Source: Candidatus Faecivivens stercoravium
GTDB lineage: Bacteria; Bacillota; Clostridia; Oscillospirales; Ruminococcaceae
Direction: 5' to 3'
DNA: 11,297 nt
NCBI GenBank assembly: GCA_018712425.1
Contig: DVHA01000038.1
Span: 1 to 11,297, forward strand
Shown here: positions 5,908 through 11,297 of the stretch, piece by piece
How positions within the stretch are numbered: the first letter of the stretch is position 1
How the letters are laid out: the number at the start of each line of letters is the position of its first letter
Program-made: the position numbers and the translations under genes
Notes under the pieces: generated by a model
Databases searched by the model: none
What the model was told of the DNA's origin: nothing
What the model saw: only the letters and a program-made list of their open reading frames with translations

Positions 5908-5926
5908 TATTGGAAAAAATTCAATA
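5908..5926. promoter_or_regulatory. candidate operator upstream of the TetR promoter
   Basis: A near-palindrome with arms TATTGGA and TTCAATA (6 of 7 paired) around an A-rich centre, about 20 bp before the -35 box. Its place suits autoregulation by the TetR protein encoded downstream, but TetR operators usually overlap the promoter itself, so the call is weak. Confidence 0.25.
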
Positions 5927-5944
5927 ACCTTTTACCGAAAATGC

Positions 5945-5972
5945 TGTACAACCCCGTCAGATATGGTATACT
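5945..5972 (+). promoter_or_regulatory. promoter of the TetR-methyltransferase-two-component operon
   Basis: TGTACA (5945-5950), a 16-nt spacer and TATACT (5967-5972), with TGG just before the hexamer as an extended -10. The predicted start is near 5979, so the leader is about 78 nt. Confidence 0.6.
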
Positions 5973-5993
5973 AAGGGAGGGAAAAGAGACAAG

Positions 5994-6029
5994 CAGCCCC
6001 AATGGGGCTGAAGGGTGTCGGATACACCC
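5994..6029 (+). promoter_or_regulatory. two back-to-back small hairpins in the TetR leader
   Basis: CAGCCCC/GGGGCTG (5994-6000 and 6004-6010) has a 3-nt loop, and GGGTGT/ACACCC (6013-6018 and 6024-6029) has a 5-nt loop. They are 2 nt apart and end 13 nt before the RBS. There is no U-tract. They could insulate the RBS, protect the 5' end or bind a protein. Confidence 0.4.
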
Positions 6030-6056
6030 GAAAAACGGATGGAAAGGGAGTGCCAA

Positions 6057-6683
6057 ATGTCTGAAGAGATGTATTATCCCAGGGCCGAACATCCGGTCGG
6101 CATTGAAAAGCAGCTGCTCGGCAATGCGATCCGGCTGTTCCAGGAACTGGGATATGAAAACGTGACGGTGCAGATGATCTGCGACACCTGCCATGTCACA
6201 AAAGGGAGTTTTTATTACCATTACCGGTATAAGGAAAGCCTCCTGATGGAGTATTACCGGATTATGTGCAGCGGGGAACTGACCCAGGTGGTGACGGCGA
6301 TGCTGTCGGACGCCGACGCGTTTGACCGGCTGTGGCGTCTGTTCCGGTATTACATAGAAGGTTCGGTTAAGCTGGGGAAAGACCTGCTGCACAGCCTTCT
6401 GAAGATCAATTTGGACCATGACGGTCTGATCTTCCCGATTAAGCGGGAAAAAATCCTTTCCCGGGATCCTGAATTTATCCGCGTTTACCTGGAAGTGATG
6501 CGGGACGGCCAGGAGAACGGCAGCATCCGGGAAGGGGACCCCGCCCAGATGATGGAATATTATATGTGCGGGCTGGTCGGGGCGCTGTCCGGCTGGTGCA
6601 CCGGCGGGGATGATCCGGAAAAGATGCTCCGCTGGACCTTTGAACAGCTGTACCGCCCGGTTGGAAAGGAAAACAAGAGATGA
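6057..6683 (+). CDS. TetR/AcrR-family transcriptional regulator
   Basis: A 208-residue one-component DNA-binding repressor. The N-terminal helix-turn-helix spans roughly residues 18-63: AIRLFQELGYENVTVQMICDTCHVTKGSFYYHYRYKESLL is the family pattern, with TKGSFYYHY the recognition helix. The remaining 140 or so residues are a helical ligand-binding and dimer domain with no recognisable signature; three Cys (71, 171, 181) and several aromatics lie in it. The start is ATG 6057 because AAAGGGAG ends 6 nt before it; the frame could extend to GTG 6015, but that lies within the leader hairpins. The stop overlaps the next ATG by 4 bases (ATGA), so it is co-translated with the rRNA methyltransferase. 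It is likely autoregulatory. The ligand is unknown, and no transporter adjoins it in the operon. Confidence 0.92.
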   Translation: MSEEMYYPRAEHPVGIEKQLLGNAIRLFQELGYENVTVQMICDTCHVTKGSFYYHYRYKESLLMEYYRIMCSGELTQVVTAMLSDADAFDRLWRLFRYYIEGSVKLGKDLLHSLLKINLDHDGLIFPIKREKILSRDPEFIRVYLEVMRDGQENGSIREGDPAQMMEYYMCGLVGALSGWCTGGDDPEKMLRWTFEQLYRPVGKENKR

Positions 6684-8185
6684 AAAATAAGCCATTTGAC
6701 AAATCTGCCCGGCAGGAAAAGTTTTACGCCCCCTTCGTCGCCAAGCCGAAGCCCTCGAAAAAGGAGCGCCAGGCGGCCTTCTGGGCGGAAGAGGACTGGG
6801 ACGAGGAAGAGGAGGACGAGGAGGAGGATTCCCTCCCCCGCCGGCCCTCCCGCGGCGGCCGGAAGGACGCCCGCCCCGATCCCGGCCGGGAGGTTTTAAA
6901 CCGCTGCCCCGCCGCCCGGCGCTGTTCCGGCTGCCAGATGGCAAACCTTTCCTACGCCGAGACGGTCCGCTGGAAAAAAGCCCAGGTGGCAAAGCTCCTG
7001 GGCAGTTACGGCAGGGTCCGCCCGGTCATCGGGATGGCCGGCCCCTTCCACTACCGCTACAAGGTCCAGACCGCCTTCGGCTACAGCCGCGGGCGGGTGG
7101 TCAGCGGCGTCTGGCAGTCGAAGGAAGGGCGGGTCGCACCGGTGGACCGCTGCCTGATCGAGGAAGAATCCGCCGCCGGTATCGCCGCCACCGTCCGGCG
7201 GCTGCTGGCGGCGTTCAAGCTCTCCCCCTGGGTGGAGGGCCGGGGCGGCTTCCTCCGCCATATCCTCGTCCGCAAGGGATACGAAACCGGCGAGGTCATG
7301 GTGGTGCTGGTGGCGGGGACGCCGGTCTTCCCCTCTAAACATGCCTTTACCGAAGCCCTTTTAAAAGCCCACCCCGAAATCACAACCGTCCTCTTTTCGG
7401 TCAACAAAGGGGAGCTGGGCCTGATGCTGGGGGACCGGGAGGAAATCCTCTATGGGAAGGGATACATCGAGGATCAGCTCTGCGGCCTCACCTTCCGGAT
7501 CTCCCCCGCCTCCTTCTACCAGGTCAACCCCCAGCAGGCCGCCGCCCTCTACACCGAGGCGCTGGCCCTCTGCGGCCTCACCGGGAAAGAGAAGGTGCTG
7601 GACGCCTACTGCGGGGTCGGCACCATCGGCCTCATCGCCGCCGGGCAGGTGCGGGAGGTCGTCGGCGTCGAGACGGTGGAACCGGCCGTCCGGGACGCCC
7701 GGAAAAACGCCGCCTTAAACGACATCCGCAACATCCGCTTTGTCTGCGCCGACGCGGGCGCCTATCTCACCGAAGCGGCGGAAGCGGGGGAAAAGCCTGA
7801 CCTCGTCATCCTCGACCCGCCGAGGGCCGGGGCCAGCCGGGAATTTATCCAGGGCCTCCGGAAAACGATGCCGGAGAAGATCCTCTATATCTCCTGCAAC
7901 CCCGAGACCCAGGCCCGGGACCTGCTGCTTTTAACCGCCGGGAAAAAGTATACCGTCCGGGCAATCCAGCCGGTGGACATGTTCCCCTGGACCCACCACA
8001 TCGAAAACATCGTCTTTTTGCAGCGGACGGAAGCCGAAAAAACGTCCGCGGAAAAGGTTAAGCCCGCGGGCCGCTCCGTCCCTGCCGCGCCCCGGGCCAA
8101 AAAGCCCCGCCAGCGCCCCTCCCGCCGGTCGCAGTTTGCCGATAAGCAGAACCGCGCCTTCGGCCATTCGGGCAAAAAGGGGTAA
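6680..8185 (+). CDS. rlmD: 23S rRNA (uracil-C5)-methyltransferase, RlmD/RumA (RlmCD) type
   Basis: A 501-residue SAM-dependent enzyme of the TrmA/RumA family that makes 5-methyluridine in 23S rRNA. Fe-S cluster ligands are visible: Cys76, Cys82 and Cys85 in RCPAARRCSGCQ, and Cys158 in DRCLI. The methyltransferase core follows: SFYQVNPQQAAALY (279-291), SAM loop VLDAYCGVGTIGL (307-319), DPPRAG (379-384), catalytic nucleophile Cys406 in YISCNPET, and the general-base Glu441 in WTHHIENIVFLQ. All key residues are present. The N-terminal TRAM RNA-binding domain is missing; residues 1-70 are instead low-complexity, basic (about 7-30), then strongly acidic (EEDWDEEEEDEEED, 37-50), then basic. A Lys/Arg-rich tail (about 450-501) may replace TRAM for RNA contact. 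The gene overlaps TetR by 4 bases and precedes the response regulator by 5. The exact uridine target (747, 1939 or both) cannot be read from sequence, so the symbol is by family. Confidence 0.9.
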   Translation: MKNKPFDKSARQEKFYAPFVAKPKPSKKERQAAFWAEEDWDEEEEDEEEDSLPRRPSRGGRKDARPDPGREVLNRCPAARRCSGCQMANLSYAETVRWKKAQVAKLLGSYGRVRPVIGMAGPFHYRYKVQTAFGYSRGRVVSGVWQSKEGRVAPVDRCLIEEESAAGIAATVRRLLAAFKLSPWVEGRGGFLRHILVRKGYETGEVMVVLVAGTPVFPSKHAFTEALLKAHPEITTVLFSVNKGELGLMLGDREEILYGKGYIEDQLCGLTFRISPASFYQVNPQQAAALYTEALALCGLTGKEKVLDAYCGVGTIGLIAAGQVREVVGVETVEPAVRDARKNAALNDIRNIRFVCADAGAYLTEAAEAGEKPDLVILDPPRAGASREFIQGLRKTMPEKILYISCNPETQARDLLLLTAGKKYTVRAIQPVDMFPWTHHIENIVFLQRTEAEKTSAEKVKPAGRSVPAAPRAKKPRQRPSRRSQFADKQNRAFGHSGKKG

Positions 8186-8190
8186 CCCCG

Positions 8191-8889
8191 GTGCACCTGA
8201 AAATTGCGATTGTCGACGATGAGCCGGCCGACCGGGCCTATTTGATGGAATTAACCCGCCGCTGGGGGGAAGCGGCGGGCCACACCCTCCAGCTGGAAAC
8301 CTTCCCTTCGGCCGAGAGCTTCCTCTTCCAGTGCGAAGCGGAAGGCGGGTTCCAAATCCTCCTCCTGGACATCGAGATGGGCGGGATGGACGGGGTGACG
8401 ATGGCCCGCAAGGTCCGCCAGGCGGACGACGCGGTCCAGATCATCTTTATCACCGGCTACTCCGACTACATCGCCGAGGGGTATGAAGTGGAGGCCCTCC
8501 ATTATCTGATGAAGCCGGTGGACGAGGGGAAGCTCTTCTCGGTCCTCGGCCGGGCGGCGGAAAAGCTCCGCAAAAACGAGCGGGCGCTGACCCTCGACCT
8601 GGGGGACGAGACGGTCCGCCTGCCGGTCCACAAGGTCCGCTGGGCCGAAGTGCAGGGCAACTATGTGACCGTCCACGCGGAGACCGGCTACACCGTCCGG
8701 ATGACCCTCGGGGAACTGGAACGGCAGCTGGACGACCGGTTTTTCCGGGTCGGGCGGTCGGCGGTGGTCAACCTCTCCTGCATCACCCGGGTGACCAAAG
8801 CGGCAATCTTCCTCTCGGACGGCAGCCAGATCCCCCTTCCCCGGGGCGCCTACGAGAAGGTCAACCGCGCGATTATCAACCAGAGGTGA
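8191..8889 (+). CDS. LytTR-family response regulator
   Basis: A 232-residue two-domain transcription factor of the LytR/AgrA class. The receiver domain (about 1-125) has acidic Asp9-Asp10 in IVDDEP, phosphoacceptor Asp60 in LLLDIEMGGMDG, Thr88 in FITGY and Lys108 in MKPVD, all the residues needed for phosphotransfer. The LytTR DNA-binding domain (about 131-230) contains EVQGNYVTVHAETGYTVRMTLGELE and FFRVGRSAVVNLSCI, matching the family's RVGRS-VNL pattern. It starts with GTG 8191; AAAAGGGG ends 8 nt before it. The start lies 5 bases after the methyltransferase stop and the kinase begins 7 bases after this gene, so all are one operon. LytTR proteins bind paired direct repeats about two helical turns apart. 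It is probably phosphorylated by the kinase next door. Confidence 0.95.
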   Translation: MHLKIAIVDDEPADRAYLMELTRRWGEAAGHTLQLETFPSAESFLFQCEAEGGFQILLLDIEMGGMDGVTMARKVRQADDAVQIIFITGYSDYIAEGYEVEALHYLMKPVDEGKLFSVLGRAAEKLRKNERALTLDLGDETVRLPVHKVRWAEVQGNYVTVHAETGYTVRMTLGELERQLDDRFFRVGRSAVVNLSCITRVTKAAIFLSDGSQIPLPRGAYEKVNRAIINQR

Positions 8890-8896
8890 AACGAAG

Positions 8897-9559
8897 ATGC
8901 CTTTCCTGTCCAAATGGATCGACCGCCGGATCGAGGCCTACCAGCGGGAGCTGATCGAAACCCACTACCGGGAAGTGGAAAACATGTACCGGAAGATGCG
9001 GGGCTGGCGGCACGACTACCGGGGGCATATCCAGGCGATGAAGGCGCTCCTCTCGGCCGGGGACCTGGACGGCCTCCGGGGTTACCTCGACAAGCTGGAC
9101 ACCGACCTGAACACCGTCGACACCGTCATCAAGACCGGCAACCCGATGGCCGACGCCATCTTAAACAGCAAGATTTCGCTGGCCCAGTCCCGGGGGATCA
9201 CCGTCAAGGCCGACGCCCATGTGCCGGTGGGGCTGCGGATGTCGGAGATCGACCTCTGCTGCATCCTCGGCAACCTCTTTGACAACGCCATCGAGGCGAG
9301 CATGGCCCTGCCGGAGGAAGAGCGGCTGATCCGGGTGTACATGGAGATGAAGGGCACCCAGCTCTACATCTCCTTCACCAACTTCACCGCCGGGAAAAAG
9401 CTCCGCAAGACCGGCAAGGTCTACAAATCGACCAAGGGGGAGGGCCACGGCTTCGGCCTTGTACGGATTGACAAGATCATCGAGCAGCTGGATGGCTACC
9501 TCAGCCGCAACAGCGAGGACGGCGCCTTCACGACCGAGATTTTAATCCCGCAGGTCTGA
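8897..9559 (+). CDS. soluble GHKL sensor histidine kinase (AgrC-like core, no membrane domain)
   Basis: A 220-residue kinase, the partner of the LytTR regulator. Residues 5-40 form a coiled-coil-like helix; H-box His39 lies in MRGWRHDYRGHI, the AgrC/LytS-type pattern; the N-box is NLFDNAIEAS (126-135); the ATP lid has STKGEGHGFGL (178-188). There is no hydrophobic segment at all: classical AgrC kinases carry five to seven spans and about 430 residues. The start is well placed (AGAGGTG ends 8 nt before ATG 8897, 7 bases after the regulator stop), and I see no frame with membrane spans upstream, so the shortness looks native, not a truncation. Residues 1-38 may take input from a partner protein. 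The stimulus is unknown. A terminator follows 52 bases after the stop. Confidence 0.9.
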   Translation: MPFLSKWIDRRIEAYQRELIETHYREVENMYRKMRGWRHDYRGHIQAMKALLSAGDLDGLRGYLDKLDTDLNTVDTVIKTGNPMADAILNSKISLAQSRGITVKADAHVPVGLRMSEIDLCCILGNLFDNAIEASMALPEEERLIRVYMEMKGTQLYISFTNFTAGKKLRKTGKVYKSTKGEGHGFGLVRIDKIIEQLDGYLSRNSEDGAFTTEILIPQV

Positions 9560-9611
9560 CCATCCCCTCTACTTTTATTATATATCCAAATTTTTGTTCT
9601 GTCAATATGTT

Positions 9612-9648
9612 TTCCCGTTGGCAGCGGGAATTGGTTTTGTGTTTTTTT
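9612..9648 (+). terminator. Rho-independent terminator after the kinase gene
   Basis: An 8-bp stem, TTCCCGTT (9612-9619) with AGCGGGAA (9623-9630; one T-G pair), a 3-nt loop GGC, then TTGGTTTTGTGTTTTTTT. It ends the TetR-kinase operon and separates it from xpt. Confidence 0.75.
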
Positions 9649-9659
9649 GCGCCTGCATC

Positions 9660-9688
9660 TTGCAAAATCCCCCCAAAAGTTGGATAAT
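9660..9688 (+). promoter_or_regulatory. promoter of xpt
   Basis: TTGCAA (9660-9665) and GATAAT (9683-9688) with a 17-nt spacer. The predicted start near 9695 leaves only about 30 nt of leader, too short for a purine riboswitch. Confidence 0.58.
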
Positions 9689-9724
9689 AGGGGATATCAA
9701 ACCCAAACAGAAAGGAATACCGCT

Positions 9725-10315
9725 ATGAAACTGCTGGAAGAGAGAATCCGCCGCGACGGCATCGTGAAAGAGGGGAATGTCCTGAAGGTGGACAGCTTTT
9801 TAAACCACCAGATGGACACCGCCCTCTTCAACGAGATGGGGAAGGAATGGGCCCGCCTCTTTAAAGACGCCCCGGTGAATAAAATCCTGACGATCGAGGC
9901 CTCCGGCATCGGCATCGCCTGCATCGCCGCCCAGCACTTCGGCGTGCCGGTCGTCTTCGCCAAAAAGAGCCAGAGCATCAACCTGGACGGGGAGATGTAT
10001 GCCGCCCAGATCGAATCCTTCACCCACAAAAAGGTCTACAACGTCATTGTCTCCCAGAAGTTTTTAGGCCCTGACGACCATGTCCTCATCATCGACGACT
10101 TCCTCGCCAACGGCTGCGCGGTGCTGGGGCTGATCGAAATCATCCGGGAAGCCGGCGCGACCCTCGAAGGGGTGGGCATCGCGGTCGAAAAGGGGTTCCA
10201 GAAGGGCGGAAAAGAACTGCGGGATATGGGGATCCGGGTCGAGTCCCTCGCGATTGTCGACGGGATGGACGCCGCCACCGGCGAAATCACCTTCCGCTCC
10301 CAGGAGAACGGATGA
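9725..10315 (+). CDS. xpt: xanthine phosphoribosyltransferase
   Basis: A 196-residue cytosolic purine-salvage enzyme: xanthine plus PRPP gives XMP, a precursor of GMP. It closely matches Bacillus Xpt along its length: VLKVDSFLNHQMD near the N terminus (19-31), TIEASGIG (56-63), the GVPVVFAKK segment (73-81), the PRPP-binding loop VLIIDDFLANG (120-130) and GIAVEKGFQ with RVESLAIV near the end. The length is usual for Xpt. The start is ATG 9725; AGAAAGGA lies about 8 nt upstream. The frame extends further back to 9647, but that part covers the promoter and terminator. In Bacillus, xpt is followed by the permease pbuX and controlled by a guanine riboswitch; here neither is present, and the next gene, an rRNA methyltransferase, overlaps by 4 bases (ATGA). 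How it is regulated is therefore unclear. Confidence 0.95.
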   Translation: MKLLEERIRRDGIVKEGNVLKVDSFLNHQMDTALFNEMGKEWARLFKDAPVNKILTIEASGIGIACIAAQHFGVPVVFAKKSQSINLDGEMYAAQIESFTHKKVYNVIVSQKFLGPDDHVLIIDDFLANGCAVLGLIEIIREAGATLEGVGIAVEKGFQKGGKELRDMGIRVESLAIVDGMDAATGEITFRSQENG

Positions 10316-11297
10316 CCGGCGGGTTCAGCCCGGAGGGGCTGCCGGAAGCCTTCCTTGCCCGGATGGAGCAGATGCTGGGGGAAGAGTACCCCGATTTCCT
10401 CTCCCACTTCTCCCTTGGCGAGCGGCATTACGGCCTCCGGGCCAACAGCCTGAAAATCGGTCCGGCGGATTTTGCGGCCGCCCTGGGAGAGCGGTTCCAC
10501 CTCTCCCCCATCCCCTGGTGCGGGGCCGGGTTTACCTATGACCCTGAAACCCGCCCCGGGCGGAGCGTCTTCCACGAAGCCGGGCTCTATTACATCCAAG
10601 AACCCTCGGCCATGTCGGCGGCGGAAGCGCTCCTGATCCCCGAGGGGACCGGTTTCCGGGTGCTCGACCTCTGCGCCGCGCCGGGCGGCAAATCGACCCA
10701 GCTGGCGGCGAAGATGGCGGGGCGGGGGCTCCTTGTCTCCAACGAAATCGTCCCCGGCCGGGCGAAAATCCTTTCCCAGAACCTCGAGCGGATGGGGGCG
10801 GCGAACGCCGTCGTCCTGAATGAAAGCCCCGAGCGGCTGGCCGCCTTTTTCCCCGGCAGTTTCGACCGGGTGCTGGTGGACGCCCCCTGCTCTGGGGAAG
10901 GGATGTACCGGAAGAATGAAATCGCCCTGACCGAATGGAGCGAAGCAAATGTCCGCCGGTGCGCCGCCCGGCAGGACGGGATCCTCGACTGCGCCGCCCA
11001 CCTGCTCGCCCCCGGCGGGGAGATGGTCTACTCCACCTGCACCTTCTCCCCCGACGAGGACGAAGACTGTATCCGCCGGTTCCTCACCCGCCACCCGGAT
11101 TTTACCCTGCTGGACACCCCAGTCCGGCCCTTCTTCTCCCCCGGCCGCCCGGATTTCACCGAAGACCCGGAAGAAGCAGACAAAATGGGAATCGAAAAGG
11201 CCGTCCGGGTCTGGCCCCACAAGGTGAACGGCGAAGGGCATTTTATCGCCCGGCTGCAAAAATCCCCTGCCGCCCCGGACCTTTCCCCCGTCTTCCC
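10312..11297 (+). CDS. rRNA (cytosine-C5)-methyltransferase, RsmF/NOL1-NOP2-sun type (3' truncated)
   Basis: The first 328 residues of an RNA m5C methyltransferase; the frame runs off the window end, and the C-terminal region is missing. The N-terminal part (1-100) with FLSHFSLGERHYGLRANSLK is typical of RsmF/YebU, followed by YYIQEPSAM (93-101). The SAM site is VLDLCAAPGGKST (117-129). Motif IV DAPCSGEGMYRK (190-201) gives Cys193, the release cysteine, and YSTCTFSPDEDE (240-251) gives nucleophile Cys243. Both catalytic cysteines are present. GEGHFIARL (307-315) matches the end of the methyltransferase domain; the family often adds a PUA-like domain beyond this point. It acts on cytosines in 16S rRNA in well-studied members; the target base is inferred only. 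The start ATGA overlaps the xpt stop, so the two are co-translated. Confidence 0.93.
   Translation, partial: MTGGFSPEGLPEAFLARMEQMLGEEYPDFLSHFSLGERHYGLRANSLKIGPADFAAALGERFHLSPIPWCGAGFTYDPETRPGRSVFHEAGLYYIQEPSAMSAAEALLIPEGTGFRVLDLCAAPGGKSTQLAAKMAGRGLLVSNEIVPGRAKILSQNLERMGAANAVVLNESPERLAAFFPGSFDRVLVDAPCSGEGMYRKNEIALTEWSEANVRRCAARQDGILDCAAHLLAPGGEMVYSTCTFSPDEDEDCIRRFLTRHPDFTLLDTPVRPFFSPGRPDFTEDPEEADKMGIEKAVRVWPHKVNGEGHFIARLQKSPAAPDLSPVF

Noticed and set aside
5841..6992. 383-codon minus-strand frame
   Set aside because: It runs across a terminator, promoter, TetR gene and methyltransferase start on the opposite strand, with no recognisable domain.
8897..9559. Kinase truncated by frameshift
   Set aside because: The start has a good RBS right after the regulator stop, and no upstream frame codes for membrane spans, so the short form looks genuine.
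9560..9724. Purine riboswitch upstream of xpt
   Set aside because: The conserved junction and loop sequences of the guanine/adenine riboswitch are not present, and the predicted leader is too short; the only hairpin here is a terminator for the previous operon.
10036..11259. 407-codon minus-strand frame
   Set aside because: It lies opposite xpt and the RsmF-type gene, both of which have clear catalytic motifs; the Gly/Pro/Arg-rich product is a shadow of GC-rich coding.
1..11297. Mobile element, CRISPR, tRNA, phage or defence island
   Set aside because: No transposase, integrase, terminal inverted repeats, spaced direct repeats or clover-leaf pattern was seen on either strand; composition is even across the coding regions.

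Overview
The window looks like ordinary chromosome from a GC-rich, spore-lineage Clostridia bacterium, probably an Oscillospirales-type gut anaerobe. This is inferred from the AGGAGG-like ribosome binding sites, the low-GC extended -10 promoters between GC-rich genes, a BofC C-terminal-like domain, choline-binding-type repeats, a LytTR/GHKL two-component pair and a Bacillus-type xanthine phosphoribosyltransferase. I see no insertion sequence, phage gene, CRISPR array, tRNA or rRNA, and no obvious defence or biosynthetic island.

Layout: (1) 1-351: the tail of a Cof-type HAD phosphatase and a strong terminator. (2) 350-1890, minus strand: a small secreted protein made of four 20-residue choline-binding-type repeats, preceded by a promoter and an unlisted 53-codon leader ORF that overlaps its start by 4 bases; then a single-pass membrane protein ending in a BofC-like domain. 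(3) 1919-4565, plus: a divergent promoter region with helically phased CTTA repeats, a structured leader with a perfect 9-bp inverted repeat, and an ABC-2 exporter (ATPase plus 534-aa permease). (4) 4666-5834: a monocistronic MraY-like phosphoglycosyltransferase with its own promoter, two leader hairpins and a terminator. (5) 5908-9648: a compact operon of TetR regulator, RlmD/RumA-type rRNA uracil methyltransferase, LytTR response regulator and a soluble GHKL histidine kinase, closed by a terminator. (6) 9660-11297: xpt (purine salvage) overlapping by 4 bases an RsmF-type rRNA cytosine-C5 methyltransferase that runs off the window.

The genes do not form one pathway. They are short transcription units for envelope maintenance (repeat protein, BofC-like protein, exporter, MraY-like enzyme), rRNA modification (two methyltransferases), signalling (TetR, LytTR/GHKL) and purine salvage. 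The most unusual points are the membrane-less agr-type kinase in an operon with a methyltransferase, the TRAM-less methyltransferase with an acidic N-terminal tail, the leader ORF coupled to the repeat protein, the HDH variant of the MraY histidine motif, and the structured leaders. I found no convincing wholly new system. All promoter, operator and hairpin calls come from reading by eye.
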